A model generated the notes under the pieces. It had not been told where the DNA came from. It saw nothing but the letters and a program-made list of their open reading frames with translations, and did no database searches. From Bacillus sp. JCM 19034 (lineage in GTDB: Bacteria; Bacillota; Bacilli; Bacillales; Bacillaceae_D): DNA of 64,000 bases. The stretch covers positions 1 through 64,000 of the forward strand of contig NZ_BAXR01000002.1 of assembly GCF_001310635.1 (NCBI RefSeq), given 5' to 3'. A program made the position numbers and the translations under genes. Positions 18,375-27,537 of this stretch are shown piece after piece; position 1 is the stretch's first letter; the number at the start of each line of letters is the position of its first letter.

Positions 18375-18794
18375 TTAAATGTTTTTACTAGGGACTGGCG
18401 ATGAAAGATTCATCATCGTATAAGGTTCACCATATTCCATTGTTGAATCAATAAATTGCTCCAACAAATCATTAGATTCTGTTATCACTTTAACTAAATA
18501 ACTATATTCTCCTGTTAATCTATGACATTCAATGACATTCGGATGTTCCTTGCAGAATTCTCGAAATGCTGTACATTTGTGAGTTTTTACTAAGACGAAA
18601 GCCTTAACTGTTTTATTTATTTTTACGGGGTTAATGATTGCCTTATATCCTTCTATGATCCCTTGGTCTTCTAGCTTTTTCACTCTCTCTGTGACAGCAG
18701 GGACAGACAATGAAATTTTCTTTCCTAATTCCGTCATTGAAATTCTTCCTTCTTCTTGTAATGCATCTAATATTCTTCGATTTATATCATCCAT
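18375..18794 (-). CDS. Lrp/AsnC-family regulator
   Basis: A 139-residue feast/famine regulator. The N-terminal helix-turn-helix (MDDINRRILDALQEEGRISM ... SVPAVTERVKKL) is followed by an AsnC ligand-binding RAM domain with VIECHRLTGEYSYLVKV, the usual effector-loop region. Such proteins form dimers and octamers and respond to amino acids. It is alone on the minus strand, facing away from the DUF1272-isochorismatase pair, so it may control that pair; this is inference. Length and frame are normal. Confidence 0.9.
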   Translation of the reverse strand: MDDINRRILDALQEEGRISMTELGKKISLSVPAVTERVKKLEDQGIIEGYKAIINPVKINKTVKAFVLVKTHKCTAFREFCKEHPNVIECHRLTGEYSYLVKVITESNDLLEQFIDSTMEYGEPYTMMNLSSPVPSKNI

Positions 18795-18938
18795 AATGTC
18801 ACACCTTAATTTATTATTTCAAATTCCTTAAATTTCTTTTTTTATTAAGTATATCAAGCTAAACACCTTAAGAAAAGCATGTGTTAAGGTGTTGAAATGA
18901 ACTAAAATAGTGGCATATCATTTATGGGAGGTTTTTAT

Positions 18939-19109
18939 ATGGGATTAGAAATGAAAACGAAATGTGAGAAATGTGGAATAACATTACAAACAGATGCTTA
19001 CATTTGCATTCATGAGTGTACTTTTTGCGAAGCATGCACTCAGGAAATGTCTAATATATGTCCAAATTGTAATGGAGAGTTAGTAAGGAGACCGAGAAAA
19101 AGTATATGA
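18939..19109 (+). CDS. DUF1272 zinc-ribbon-like protein
   Basis: A 56-residue protein rich in paired cysteines: KCEKCGITL, CIHECTFCEAC, ICPNCNGEL, then RRPR. This is the DUF1272 pattern, probably a zinc-binding module of unknown role. The second ATG was chosen because GGGAGG stands 7 bases before it. Its stop overlaps the next start (ATGA), so translation of the hydrolase is coupled. Confidence 0.88.
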   Translation: MGLEMKTKCEKCGITLQTDAYICIHECTFCEACTQEMSNICPNCNGELVRRPRKSI

Positions 19110-19651
19110 ACAAAGTACTATTAATTGTTGATGTACAAAATGCTTTTCTTGATGCTAAATGGGGCAACCGAAACAATCCCGATGCGGAAAGGAATATCAA
19201 AACAATACTAACGGAGTGGAGAAGAAGAGAATTTGAAGTGATCTTTATTCAACATATCTCTGAAAAACCGGATTCTCTTTTTTACGTCGATAATGAATCA
19301 TGCAATATACAAGATATCATAAAGCCAGTGAACACGGAGAGGATATTTACCAAAAACGTAAATAGTGCGTTTATAGGGACTAGTTTGGAAAATCACTTAA
19401 AGAACAAGGATATTAAGGAAGTTGTGATCACTGGTTTAACGACTCCCCACTGTGTGTCGACGACCGCTAGAATGAGTGGAAACTTAGGTTTTAAAACGTA
19501 TGTAATATCTGATGCAACTGCTGCATTTGGATTAACTGATCAAACTGGAACTTATGTGGATGCGGATACTATACACAATATATCACTTGCTACTCTTCAT
19601 AATGAGTTTGCTAATGTGTTATCGACAAATGATCTTTTGAAAAGGATATAA
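19106..19651 (+). CDS. Isochorismatase-family cysteine hydrolase
   Basis: A 181-residue protein of the isochorismatase-like hydrolase fold. The expected catalytic triad is visible: Asp9 in LIVDVQNAF, Lys83 in FTKNVNSAF and Cys116 in TTPHCVSTT, with the preceding cis-peptide position. Members include nicotinamidases and other amide hydrolases; the substrate cannot be told. It is coupled by a 4-base overlap to the DUF1272 gene and ends in a strong terminator. Confidence 0.88.
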   Translation: MNKVLLIVDVQNAFLDAKWGNRNNPDAERNIKTILTEWRRREFEVIFIQHISEKPDSLFYVDNESCNIQDIIKPVNTERIFTKNVNSAFIGTSLENHLKNKDIKEVVITGLTTPHCVSTTARMSGNLGFKTYVISDATAAFGLTDQTGTYVDADTIHNISLATLHNEFANVLSTNDLLKRI

Positions 19652-19662
19652 AGTTGTTTCAG

Positions 19663-19715
19663 AAAATCCGAACGATGATTTAATATTCTTAAGTTGAATT
19701 AGTTCGGATTTTTTA
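19663..19715 (+). terminator. Rho-independent terminator
   Basis: AAAATCCGAAC pairs with GTTCGGATTTTTT around a long loop of 28 bases, directly after the isochorismatase-like gene. Confidence 0.75.
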
Positions 19716-19787
19716 TCTATTAACTTTTTGTTACATGAAGTTATTTTCTATACTGTTCTAGTTCAAACAGACGGAGAAGGTTACGAG

Positions 19788-20240
19788 TTATGAAAATATC
19801 AATTTCATACCATCGTGAGTAGCTGTAAATCCAAGCTTCTCATAAAACCGGTGTGAATCTTTCCTTTGTTTATCTGTCGTTAATTGTACGAGACCACACC
19901 CGGAATCTTTTGAAATCGTAATAGCTTCCTTAAATAGTGCTTCTCCTATCCCTTGACCTCTAAAATGACGATCAACACGAACGCCCTCAATTTGTGCTCT
20001 TTTCATCCCTAACCTTGCTAATCCTGGTATTATTGTTAATTGAAGAAACCCAACGATCTTTTCTCCTTCAATAGCTAATAAAATTTGATTACCTGCTTGC
20101 TTTTCAATTTCTTCAAATGCCTCATAATACACGTTAGGTAAAGGATTTTCATACTTCTCGCGTTGAGAACCTAATACATCATCAGACAGCATACGTACAA
20201 TTTCTGGAACATCTTCTTTTTTAGCTAGTCGAAAATACAT
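19788..20240 (-). CDS. GNAT N-acetyltransferase
   Basis: A 150-residue GNAT protein. It starts MYFRLAKKEDVPEIVRML and carries the acetyl-CoA loop VDRHFRGQGIGEALFKEA and the C-terminal motif HRFYEKLGFTATHDGM. The family transfers an acetyl group to an amine; no substrate can be inferred. A GGGAG site precedes the ATG. The frame is intact. It is a single-gene unit; the gap 20241-20491 upstream shows nothing coding. Confidence 0.88.
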   Translation of the reverse strand: MYFRLAKKEDVPEIVRMLSDDVLGSQREKYENPLPNVYYEAFEEIEKQAGNQILLAIEGEKIVGFLQLTIIPGLARLGMKRAQIEGVRVDRHFRGQGIGEALFKEAITISKDSGCGLVQLTTDKQRKDSHRFYEKLGFTATHDGMKLIFS

Positions 20241-20491
20241 ATTAATCGCTCCCTAGTTTCATTGGTTCTTAATTTGAACATAATTTTACTAATGAATGAT
20301 TCTCATCCTACTTATTATTGGATAATGGGGAAAAGAGTTGAAACTATAATAAAACATATAATACTAATCTATTTGAGTAGAGATAGATTCCATTCCATTT
20401 TCAGCACCACCCAGTATCCCCTTACTTAGAAAAAGTAACTAATAAAGAGTATGTTCCTAGAACCACATACTATGTCTATTTAAGCTTATAC

Positions 20492-20850
20492 TTAAAGCTG
20501 AGCCGAGGCATGACGAACCAATGTGACAAGCTGTTCGAAATCAAGTGTCTCCCCTTTACGGATCTTCAATGTCTTTCTTTCTGGAGGTCCATTAAACATG
20601 CCCTCTGGAAGGTCCAATGTTATGGCGTTGAAAATAGTAAAACTGACTGCTGCTTTAGAAATTGAGATAACTGCAGCGTACTTTCCGTTTTTTAAAAAAT
20701 GTGGCTTTTTGTATTGAATGCGTTGATGTACATCGGGGATGGCCTGGTTAACAACTTCCCAAAGTTTAGTGACGATTTCCCTCTGCCAGGCTCATTTATT
20801 GTATCAATAAAATCTGTGATTTCTCTGTCCATTTTTTCAACACTCTCCAT
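20492..20850 (-). CDS. DUF1801 (iron-chaperone-like YdhG fold) protein (frameshifted)
   Basis: Joining two frames gives about 119 residues: MESVEKMDREITDFIDTINE, then PWQREIVTKLWEVVNQAIP after one missing T near 20786-20790, then YKKPHFLKNGKYAAVISI and KIRKGETLDF. This is the DUF1801/YdhG pattern, an alpha-beta fold annotated as an iron chaperone-like domain; biological function is not firmly known. It begins 45 bases after the DGPF-domain gene on the same strand, so it probably belongs to the same ECF-controlled unit. Confidence 0.72.
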
Positions 20851-20895
20851 ATCATTGGGTTTTTTAATTTTGAAAAAAGACTTTCTTTGAATGAA

Positions 20896-21330
20896 CTATA
20901 AATTTTTCAACATAGTTAGTTGATCCTGTAAAACAGCCTCCATTGATTTAATCCCAGAATCTTGTACGGAGAATGGTTGCTCTTTCAATCTTCTTAATTC
21001 TATCTCAAACTTGCCTCCTACATGTGGAACGGGCATTTGTAGTGCCCAGTTTAAAGCTTCTTCTTCCGAATTCACATCAATTAAAATAAATCCATTTATG
21101 AGATCTTGATTTATTGGAAACGGGCCTGCCAATAATTTTGGTTTTTCATCTTTATTTGTGTACATAATTCTTAATCCTGTTGCACTTGTTTGTAGGTCTT
21201 CATCCGCAAGAAATACACCGTTTTTAGCAAGTGACTTCTTATATTCCTTGAATGCTTCTCGATAATCCTTTTCTTCAACTAACCCTGCCTCAGAGTATTC
21301 TGTTGCTTTGACAATTAATAAATATCTCAT
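20896..21330 (-). CDS. YCII-related DGPF-domain protein 1
   Basis: A 144-residue protein of the YCII/DGPF family: MRYLLIVKATEYSEAGLVEE at the start, then GPFPINQDLINGFILIDVNS and AQMPVP-like ALQMPVPHVGG. The family motif D-G-P-F is LAGPF here. The fold is ferredoxin-like; the role is unknown, but such genes are typical neighbours of ECF sigma factors with long C-terminal extensions. The internal ATG at 21330 was chosen because AAGGAGGG stands in front. The unit starts with the promoter motif at 21400-21428. Confidence 0.85.
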   Translation of the reverse strand: MRYLLIVKATEYSEAGLVEEKDYREAFKEYKKSLAKNGVFLADEDLQTSATGLRIMYTNKDEKPKLLAGPFPINQDLINGFILIDVNSEEEALNWALQMPVPHVGGKFEIELRRLKEQPFSVQDSGIKSMEAVLQDQLTMLKNL

Positions 21331-21399
21331 TTTTTCCCTCCTTCTATAGGTGGAAGAATCATAAGCGGTATTGACTGCGGCAATTCTCCCCTTACGAAT

Positions 21400-21428
21400 A
21401 CAACGAATTAGAAACGATATTATCGACA
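21400..21428 (-). promoter_or_regulatory. ECF-type promoter, copy 1
   Basis: On the minus strand TGTCGA is followed after exactly 16 bases by TCGTTGT, 70 bases before the first DGPF gene. The same bipartite motif with identical spacing stands before the two other units of this region. It agrees with the -35 TGTCGA and CGTC-like -10 reported for ECF42 sigma factors. Confidence 0.75.
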
Positions 21429-21570
21429 AGGAGAGTATAAATTTTATCCGATATTAACGGTCAGAAGGCATTCTCTACCGTATAAGATGTAGCACACTAA
21501 GAATACGACTTATAACACGTTTGTACTAGCACGTCTTTTGTGTAAAAAGCTTGCTGATCGATGTTTCACT

Positions 21571-22836
21571 TTATGTAGAGTGTCCTTTTTCGCAATTCCT
21601 AGCTCGGTTTCGTAAAAGTGTTCTTTCACGTTCATTTTGGGTAAGTGAAGCAGCACGTTCAAACTCACTTCGAGCCTCATCATACTTTCCTAGCTTCAAT
21701 AGGAGATCGCCTCGGACACTCGGTAATAGATGATATTTCTTTAAAGATGGATTAGAATATAACTCATCTACAACTTGGATACCAAAGTCGGGGCCAAATG
21801 CCATAGAAATAGCAACTGCTCTGTTTAATTCCACGATTGGTGAAGGCATTACTCTCGAAAGAGCTTCGTAAAGAGCTGCAACTCGGGGCCAATCTGTCTC
21901 TTTTGCAGACGGTGCCAGAGCGTGGCAAGCTGCGATGGATGCCTGTAATGAATACGGACCAAGTGAACAACCTAGCTTCCTGCTGCGTTCAAGTGCTGCT
22001 AAGCCACGGCGAATCAATAATTGATCCCACTGAGCCCTATTTTGGTCCATAAGAAGAACTGGTTCGCCTTTAGAATTCACTCGCGTTTTAAACCTTGAAT
22101 ACTGAATTTCCATTAAGGATATAAGTCCATGAACTTCTGGTTCGTTCGGTGCAATTTCAGCTAGAACACGTCCCAATCTTAGTGCCTCTTGACATAGCAA
22201 AGGACGGATCCATTGATTACCAGCAGTTGCTGAATAACCTTCATTGAACATAAGGTAAATTACTTCAAGGACTGTAGATAAGCGTTTAATGAGTTCCTCG
22301 CCAACAGGAACCTCAAATGGGACATTTTTTTCGTTTAAGGTTCTTTTCGCACGGACAATTCTTTGAGCAATAGTGGATTCTGCGACGAGAAATGATCGTG
22401 CAATTTCCTCGGTAGTAAGTCCGCATAGTAGGCGCAGAGTCAAGGCAACTCTTGCATCTTGTGATAATAGTGGGTGGCAGGTCATAAAAATTAGACGGAG
22501 GAGATCGTCATTAATCTCCTCAGCCTCAACTGCTTCTATATCTTCCACAGTAAATAAATCAGTATTTTTCGCAATCTCAGCATACTTTTGATCCTGTACT
22601 TTCATTCTGCGTAACAGATCAATTGCACGCCGTTTAGCCGTTGTCATTAGCCATGCACCAGGATTTTCAGGTATCCCATCCTGCTCCCATTTTTCTAGAG
22701 CGATCACCAATGCATCTTGTGTAAGGTCCTCAGCAAGACTAACATCCCTTACCAATCTAGTAAGAATTGCGATGAGCTTTGGCCGCTCTATCCTCCAAAT
22801 CGCTTCAATCGTTCGATGTGCAAGGGGGAAACTCAC
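21571..22836 (-). CDS. ECF sigma factor with C-terminal extension (ECF42 type)
   Basis: A 421-residue sigma factor. Region 2 lies at about residues 10-80 (LVRDVSLAEDLTQDALVIAL ... GAWLMTTAKRRAIDLLRR) and region 4 at about 115-170 (LTLRLLCGLTTEEIARSFLV). A helical, TPR-like extension of some 230 residues (DUF6596) follows, ending in an SEFERAASLTQNERER helix. In ECF42 proteins this extension replaces an anti-sigma factor and is needed for activity. The GTG start overlaps the stop of the upstream DGPF gene (GTGA), so the two are translated together. It probably recognises the three TGTCGA-N16-TCGTYGT promoters here, including its own. Confidence 0.9.
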   Translation of the reverse strand: MSFPLAHRTIEAIWRIERPKLIAILTRLVRDVSLAEDLTQDALVIALEKWEQDGIPENPGAWLMTTAKRRAIDLLRRMKVQDQKYAEIAKNTDLFTVEDIEAVEAEEINDDLLRLIFMTCHPLLSQDARVALTLRLLCGLTTEEIARSFLVAESTIAQRIVRAKRTLNEKNVPFEVPVGEELIKRLSTVLEVIYLMFNEGYSATAGNQWIRPLLCQEALRLGRVLAEIAPNEPEVHGLISLMEIQYSRFKTRVNSKGEPVLLMDQNRAQWDQLLIRRGLAALERSRKLGCSLGPYSLQASIAACHALAPSAKETDWPRVAALYEALSRVMPSPIVELNRAVAISMAFGPDFGIQVVDELYSNPSLKKYHLLPSVRGDLLLKLGKYDEARSEFERAASLTQNERERTLLRNRARNCEKGHST

Positions 22837-23258
22837 GCCTTCTTAAGCTCCTCTCGAAGTGCAGCCTCTTTTACCAACAAATCTCGATTATCCGTCAAAT
22901 CCTCTGGCTCAAATACCTGTCTAAGCTCAATTTCCCCCTGTCCCAATCCATGTGGATCTGGCATACGTAACGCCCATTCAATCGCTTCTTCTCTAGACTT
23001 AACATCAATCAATGTATAACCTGCAATTATTTCTTTAGCCTCCGTAAATGGACCGTCCATAATCTTTGGTTTACCTCCCGGTTCCGGATAGGAAATCCTT
23101 ATCCCATTCTTGCTAGGCTGAAGCCCATCCCCCGCTAGTAAAACACCAGCTTTCACCAACTCCTCGTTGTACTTCTGCATCGCTTCAATTAGCTCGGTGC
23201 TAGGCATGATTCCTGCCTCTGAATCTGACGTGGCTTTTACAATCATCATAAATCTCAT
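22833..23258 (-). CDS. YCII-related DGPF-domain protein 2
   Basis: A 141-residue DGPF protein: MRFMMIVKATSDSEAGIMPS, LLAGDGLQPSKNG, then the signature MDGPFTEAKEIIAGYTLIDV and RMPDPHGLGQGEIELRQV. It is the upstream partner of the sigma gene, overlapping it by four bases. It is the more canonical of the two DGPF proteins here, which share about the same length and layout. Known association: ECF42 genes lie next to DGPF genes in many bacteria; the biochemical task is unresolved. TAGGAGGTA precedes the ATG and an ECF-type promoter lies about 70 bases upstream. Confidence 0.9.
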   Translation of the reverse strand: MRFMMIVKATSDSEAGIMPSTELIEAMQKYNEELVKAGVLLAGDGLQPSKNGIRISYPEPGGKPKIMDGPFTEAKEIIAGYTLIDVKSREEAIEWALRMPDPHGLGQGEIELRQVFEPEDLTDNRDLLVKEAALREELKKA

Positions 23259-23328
23259 AAATAAATACCTCCTATATTGTAGTGAAGCTTCCTATCGTAA
23301 TGGTACGAATAATTAAGCTTCTATTGAT

Positions 23329-23357
23329 ACAACGAGTACGTGTTAATTATATCGACA
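23329..23357 (-). promoter_or_regulatory. ECF-type promoter, copy 2
   Basis: TGTCGA-N16-TCGTTGT on the minus strand, in front of the DGPF 2-sigma operon. This implies that the sigma factor drives its own transcription. Confidence 0.75.
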
Positions 23358-23386
23358 CAAATACGTAATTTTATTTCAAATATTAA

Positions 23387-24199
23387 TTAATGTTTACTCA
23401 AAAAGAATGATGTAAGCTCCGGTGATATCCTTTTTGTATTCAGTTTCTTTGTATGGCCGAGACCTTTTTTACTCAATAGTTGGGCATTAGGTAGAACGTT
23501 TGCTAATGCTTGAGCACTATTACGTAAAGAAGCAGGGCTCTCTGTCCCTTCTATCACGAGTGTTGGAACCTTGACACTGTTCTTCCATTCAGGAGGCAAC
23601 TTCTTTCCCTCCATATATCCATCTAACAATGCAGCATCGTAAGGAAGCGTATGTGCAACTGCCTTCAGATTAGACCACACGCCTGGCATTATCCTCATCA
23701 AGCTGACAACAAAAGAAGGAGCTCCCATTCCTTTAGTCATGAAGTACTTAATGGCTGCAGTCCGGTCATTACTGGAGATTAAGTCAGTAGTATACTTTGT
23801 AAAGTCTTTTGGCGGCTTGCGATCATCTTCCTTTACCACGAAAGGCGGTTCGTGCAGAGCCAATTTGGTAATGTTAACGCCTTTCTCTGCTGCCCTTAGT
23901 GCCAGAGCGGCTCCCGACGATAATCCCCACATATAAGCAGACCCACCAACTTCGTCTATTAATACTTCAAGATCTTCTATTTCTCGTGCAATGTCATATG
24001 GCTGAGTATCCCCACTATCTCCTCGGCCCCTTCGGTCATAGTTGTAAACTGTAAAGTACTCTGACAACAGGGATGCTAACTCAACTTGCTGTGGGAATTT
24101 GCGGTAGCTAAATGCACCTCCAACCAAAATGAGGGCAGGTCCTTGGCCGACTTTGTCATAAGCAATTTTAGTACCGTCTTTCGATGTAACTGAATACAT
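23387..24199 (-). CDS. Alpha/beta hydrolase
   Basis: A 270-residue alpha/beta hydrolase. The nucleophile elbow GLSSG places the catalytic serine at about residue 94; the oxyanion-hole region is VGGAF, the strand-turn motif is YDRRGRGDSG, the acid probably lies in the VIEGTESPAS region and the base is the His of GLGHTKK. It is related to esterase or haloperoxidase-like hydrolases; the substrate is unknown. CAAAGGAGGA precedes the ATG. The ECF-type promoter motif stands about 80 bases upstream, making it a likely member of the sigma regulon. It could act on a toxic ester or lactone; this is only a guess. Confidence 0.87.
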   Translation of the reverse strand: MYSVTSKDGTKIAYDKVGQGPALILVGGAFSYRKFPQQVELASLLSEYFTVYNYDRRGRGDSGDTQPYDIAREIEDLEVLIDEVGGSAYMWGLSSGAALALRAAEKGVNITKLALHEPPFVVKEDDRKPPKDFTKYTTDLISSNDRTAAIKYFMTKGMGAPSFVVSLMRIMPGVWSNLKAVAHTLPYDAALLDGYMEGKKLPPEWKNSVKVPTLVIEGTESPASLRNSAQALANVLPNAQLLSKKGLGHTKKLNTKRISPELTSFFLSKH

Positions 24200-24280
24200 A
24201 CATTTTCCTCCTTTGTCGGTGTAATGATTTATTAGATATTTTGGTTCTAATAATGACTTATTATCTCTGCTTCTACTAAG

Positions 24281-24309
24281 ACGACGAAAAACGATATGTT
24301 AAATCGACA
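24281..24309 (-). promoter_or_regulatory. ECF-type promoter, copy 3
   Basis: TGTCGA-N16-TCGTCGT on the minus strand before the alpha/beta hydrolase gene, with the same spacing as the two other copies and one T-to-C difference in the downstream half. Confidence 0.72.
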
Positions 24310-24689
24310 TTTCTTTAAAACTTTTTTTGATTATATATATCGAATCATTCATACATTATTGTTCTTTACATCTTATATACTACAATTGTGTAATAATATC
24401 CTTTAAAAAAGGGTTGATTGTTAGGTGCTAGTTCATTAATTGGGGTAGTTACACTAGGAAAAAATAATGATGAAGTAGAGAAAGCCCTTTTAAACGATTT
24501 GGAGTATATGGAATAATATATACATAATTATGTATACATTGTATAGTTAAACCAATTAATGATGAGAGCGAGTGATTTTGATGATTGCAGATAATAACCA
24601 AACCATTTTTGATAGAAGCATGGAAGAGTAATAGTTGAAATTTGTTATTTCTTCCGTGCTTATTAATAAAGCAACGGAGGAGAAGAAAA

Positions 24690-25444
24690 TTGAAAGTTAA
24701 TAACGAAATAAACAAACCACTTGAATATAGTGGTGCTTATTACGAAGAAATTGGTGATTTCCTTAAAGAAAATTATTTAGAATATGAATTTACTAATGGT
24801 ACATTACAGGAAGTTGACTTTTTGGTTAAAGCATTGAATATCCCTGAAAAATCTCGCATTCTGGATATTGGTTGTGGCCCAGGACGTCATTCTCTGGAGT
24901 TAGCACGAAGTGGATTTCATTCGGTTGGAGTAGATATATCAGCTGAATTTATTAAGTATGCTAGTCAAGTAGCAGCAAATGAAAAAATAGAAGCAGATTT
25001 TTATGTTGCGGATGCTCGGAACTTGCAGTTTAATAAAGAATTTGATGGGGCGATTTGTCTTTGTGAAGGTGCTTTTGGTTTAGTAGGGGGTGTTGATGAA
25101 CATCGCAAAGTTTTAAAAAGTGTATATAATGCATTGCGTCCAAATAGTTTACTTGTTCTAACCGTTATAAATGCTTTACATGTTGCGAGAAATATAACCG
25201 ATGAGACTATATTCGATATATATACTTGCACTAAAGTAGATAAAGAAACGATCATAAGCCTGAAGGCAAAACGAAAGAAGTAAAGTTATATACAACCGCT
25301 TTCACATATCGTGAATTAAACATGTTATTGGAAAATGAAGGTTTTGAAGTCGAGGCTGCATATGGATGTACGGCCGGTCATTTTAGTGCAAAACCATTGT
25401 CATTAGCTGATATAGAAATCATGATGATCGCACGGCGGAAGTAA
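24690..25444 (+). CDS. SAM-dependent class I methyltransferase (frameshifted)
   Basis: About 251 residues of a Rossmann-fold methyltransferase. Motif I is ILDIGCGPGRHSLELA, then VGVDISAEFI (acidic end of strand 2), ADFYVADARNL and FDGAICLCEGAFGLV (motif IV region). The frame breaks at about 25243-25250; one more base restores HKPEGKTKEVKLYTTAFTYR and the C-terminus FSAKPLSLADIEIMMIARRK. The acceptor is unknown. The TTG start has GGAGGAG upstream. The preceding stretch 24310-24640 shows only a 32-codon frame of doubtful value. Confidence 0.82.
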
Positions 25445-25452
25445 TGAAGTGA

Positions 25453-25484
25453 AGGAGTCTTAGGTGAAATCTAAGACTTCTTTC
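25453..25484 (+). terminator. Terminator-like hairpin
   Basis: AGTCTTAG pairs with CTAAGACT over a 7-base loop, followed by TCTTTCT, just after the methyltransferase gene. Confidence 0.6.
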
Positions 25485-25507
25485 TATTAACTATTGGAGG
25501 GATAAAA

Positions 25508-26530
25508 GTGAAAGACAGTCTATTGCATCGTATTGAAGAGATTCAAGAAAAGATTACATTCTCGGGGGCCGTTCTCGTCAAGGGCAATAACCAAACTCTC
25601 GCAGAAGTAAGCTATGGTTATGCGAATCGCTCTGAACAAATTAAGATTAGCTCACATACAAGATTTGGCATCGCATCAGGGTGTAAACTTTTCACCTCTA
25701 TAGCTATCTGTCAGCTAGTGGAAGCTGGTAAGCTTTCATTCGACACAAAGCTCAAAGAATGTCTAACTGATCCTTTCCCTCATTTTAGTGAAGATATTAC
25801 CATTCATCATCTTTTAACACATACGTCAGGAATTCCTGATTATTTTGATGAAGAGAATATGGATGATTTTGAGGAATTATGGGTTAAGAATCCTATGTAT
25901 CATATGAGAACTTTAGAAGACTTTTTGCCACTGTTTCAAAACAATAAAATGAAATTACAGCTTGGAGAACGATTTCATTACAACAATGCAGGATATATTT
26001 TACTAGGTTTAATTGTGGAGAAAGTAAGTCAACTAACATTTTCCGATTATGTTGAGGAATATATTTTTAATAAAGCAGGAATGGGACAATCAGGTTATTT
26101 TGAATTAGATTCTCTCCCTGAACGTACAGCCCTTGGTTATATTGAACTACCAAATGGAAAATGGAAAACAAATATTTACTCATTGCCAGTAAAAGGCGGT
26201 GCAGATGGGGGAGCCTATATAACGGTACATGATATGGATGATTTATGGGATGCACTCATTTCCAATCAATTACTGACTGAAGAATACACGAATAAGCTGC
26301 TTACTCCACATGTTTCTACGAAAACAATAGGTAGTTTTTACGGCTATGGAATATGGATCGATAAAAACGATCATGATATCTTCAAATACCATGTCATGGG
26401 CTATGACCCAGGCGTTAGTTTCCACTCGGCATTTTATCCACAAAAGTCAATCAAAGCAGTAATATGTTCTAACAAATCAGAAGGTGCTTATGAAATGATG
26501 AAAGAAATTGAGGAAGAAATACTCATTTGA
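25508..26530 (+). CDS. Beta-lactamase-fold serine hydrolase
   Basis: A 340-residue protein of the class C beta-lactamase/penicillin-binding-like esterase group. The SxxK motif is SGCK at residues 57-60, the second motif is YNNAG near 160, and a KGGADGG segment near 230 stands at the third motif place. HHLLTHTSGIPDYF is a hallmark of this group. No signal peptide or membrane anchor is visible, so it is cytoplasmic, and a role as esterase or D-amino-peptidase-like hydrolase is more likely than antibiotic resistance. TGGAGGGAT precedes the ATG. Confidence 0.87.
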   Translation: MKDSLLHRIEEIQEKITFSGAVLVKGNNQTLAEVSYGYANRSEQIKISSHTRFGIASGCKLFTSIAICQLVEAGKLSFDTKLKECLTDPFPHFSEDITIHHLLTHTSGIPDYFDEENMDDFEELWVKNPMYHMRTLEDFLPLFQNNKMKLQLGERFHYNNAGYILLGLIVEKVSQLTFSDYVEEYIFNKAGMGQSGYFELDSLPERTALGYIELPNGKWKTNIYSLPVKGGADGGAYITVHDMDDLWDALISNQLLTEEYTNKLLTPHVSTKTIGSFYGYGIWIDKNDHDIFKYHVMGYDPGVSFHSAFYPQKSIKAVICSNKSEGAYEMMKEIEEEILI

Positions 26531-26603
26531 GTTTTTCTTCTTCAGTGCTCACTTTCATTATTATTTGGTTAATGTCATAATTCATAAGTCCAACTAGTTA
26601 TGT

Positions 26604-27095
26604 TTAAATACTAAAGGGGTTTGTTTTTTTATAAAACCATTGATAATAAACTCTCGATAAATAAAAAGTAATGCCGAAAGAAATAAAGGAATGGTACCAT
26701 CGCCATTTTCTATACTGAATAAGAGAAGTAAACTTTTCAAAAAGTACTTCAATTCCTGTCAGAATACCTGAGTAAAGCCAGTAATAAAGAAATCTGATTG
26801 GAAATTTCCTTTTTGTTGGATAGTATAAATTGAAAAATACACAAATGCTAGGAAATACAAAATACTCGAATGTAAAGCTGCTCCCGTTGACATTTTTAAA
26901 GAATCTATTGGGGTATCGTATGAGGCCTAAATTGACAACGATTAGTCCCAAAGACCACGTTAATAGTTGTTTAAAGAGGAAAATTAAGCTTGCCTCTCTA
27001 ATTTTCGCACGAGGGACAAATATGAATAAACAGATAATTGTAGCTAACCAAACAATGACTAAAGCGGTGTAATCCTTTGACTGATTTTTCTTCAT
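26604..27095 (-). CDS. CBO0543-like membrane protein, 163 aa
   Basis: An integral membrane protein with four to five helices. The layout and several motifs (LRY-type GLIRYPNRFF, YPTKRKFPIRFLYYWLYSG, EVLFEKFTSLIQYRKWRWYHSFI) agree with the CBO0543 family of Firmicutes membrane proteins of unknown function. AAAGGAG precedes the ATG. It converges on the beta-lactamase-like gene. A broken relative may be the membrane gene at 30252-30729. Confidence 0.65.
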   Translation of the reverse strand: MKKNQSKDYTALVIVWLATIICLFIFVPRAKIREASLIFLFKQLLTWSLGLIVVNLGLIRYPNRFFKNVNGSSFTFEYFVFPSICVFFNLYYPTKRKFPIRFLYYWLYSGILTGIEVLFEKFTSLIQYRKWRWYHSFISFGITFYLSRVYYQWFYKKTNPFSI

Positions 27096-27308
27096 ATGAA
27101 CTCCTTTTATAAATGAAATTTCCTGCTTATAAATTGTCCAATCTGCAAAGGAATATTCATCCTTACAGTTTTAGCTATAAATAGAATAATCGCACAAAAC
27201 TTGCAATTTTAGTATTGTAAACCTCATCCTTTTTCCTTAATCTCATTGAGTTCTTATGTGGAAGTGGTATGATACAACAAAGTTTATAAACGAATAAGGA
27301 GTACTGAG

Positions 27309-27332
27309 ATGATAAAATTGTATAATTTATAA
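27309..27332 (+). other. Orphan start: good ribosome binding site before a seven-codon frame
   Basis: AAGGAG stands 7 bases before an ATG whose frame ends after MIKLYNL. A promoter-like TTGAGT...TATGAT lies upstream (about 27247-27272). This looks like the head of a gene whose body is gone, or of a leader peptide. The remaining stretch 27333-27537 shows only a short dispersed repeat at 27401-27430. Confidence 0.25.
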
Positions 27333-27537
27333 TAAAGTTCTTTAAATATGACATTCATATTCTTAAATAATCGGATCAGATTGATGAATAACTTATATTA
27401 CGTAGTAGACTAAATGCTACGCAATAAAGTTAAACTTTTATTATAAAAGAGGTGCTGATAGTAAGGCTTTTTTTGATCATGAGATTAAGAAAACTGTGAA
27501 ATAATGAAGGAATTGTTAGTTTGACTTTTTTATTTGG

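Noticed and set aside
21764..22970. Several frames of 60-100 codons opposite to and within the ECF sigma gene
   Set aside because: All lie inside the clearly conserved sigma factor gene and show no start signals.
24420..24516. 32-codon frame MLGASSLIGVVTLGKNND before the methyltransferase
   Set aside because: It has only a TTG start with a poor ribosome binding site and no family; it may be chance.
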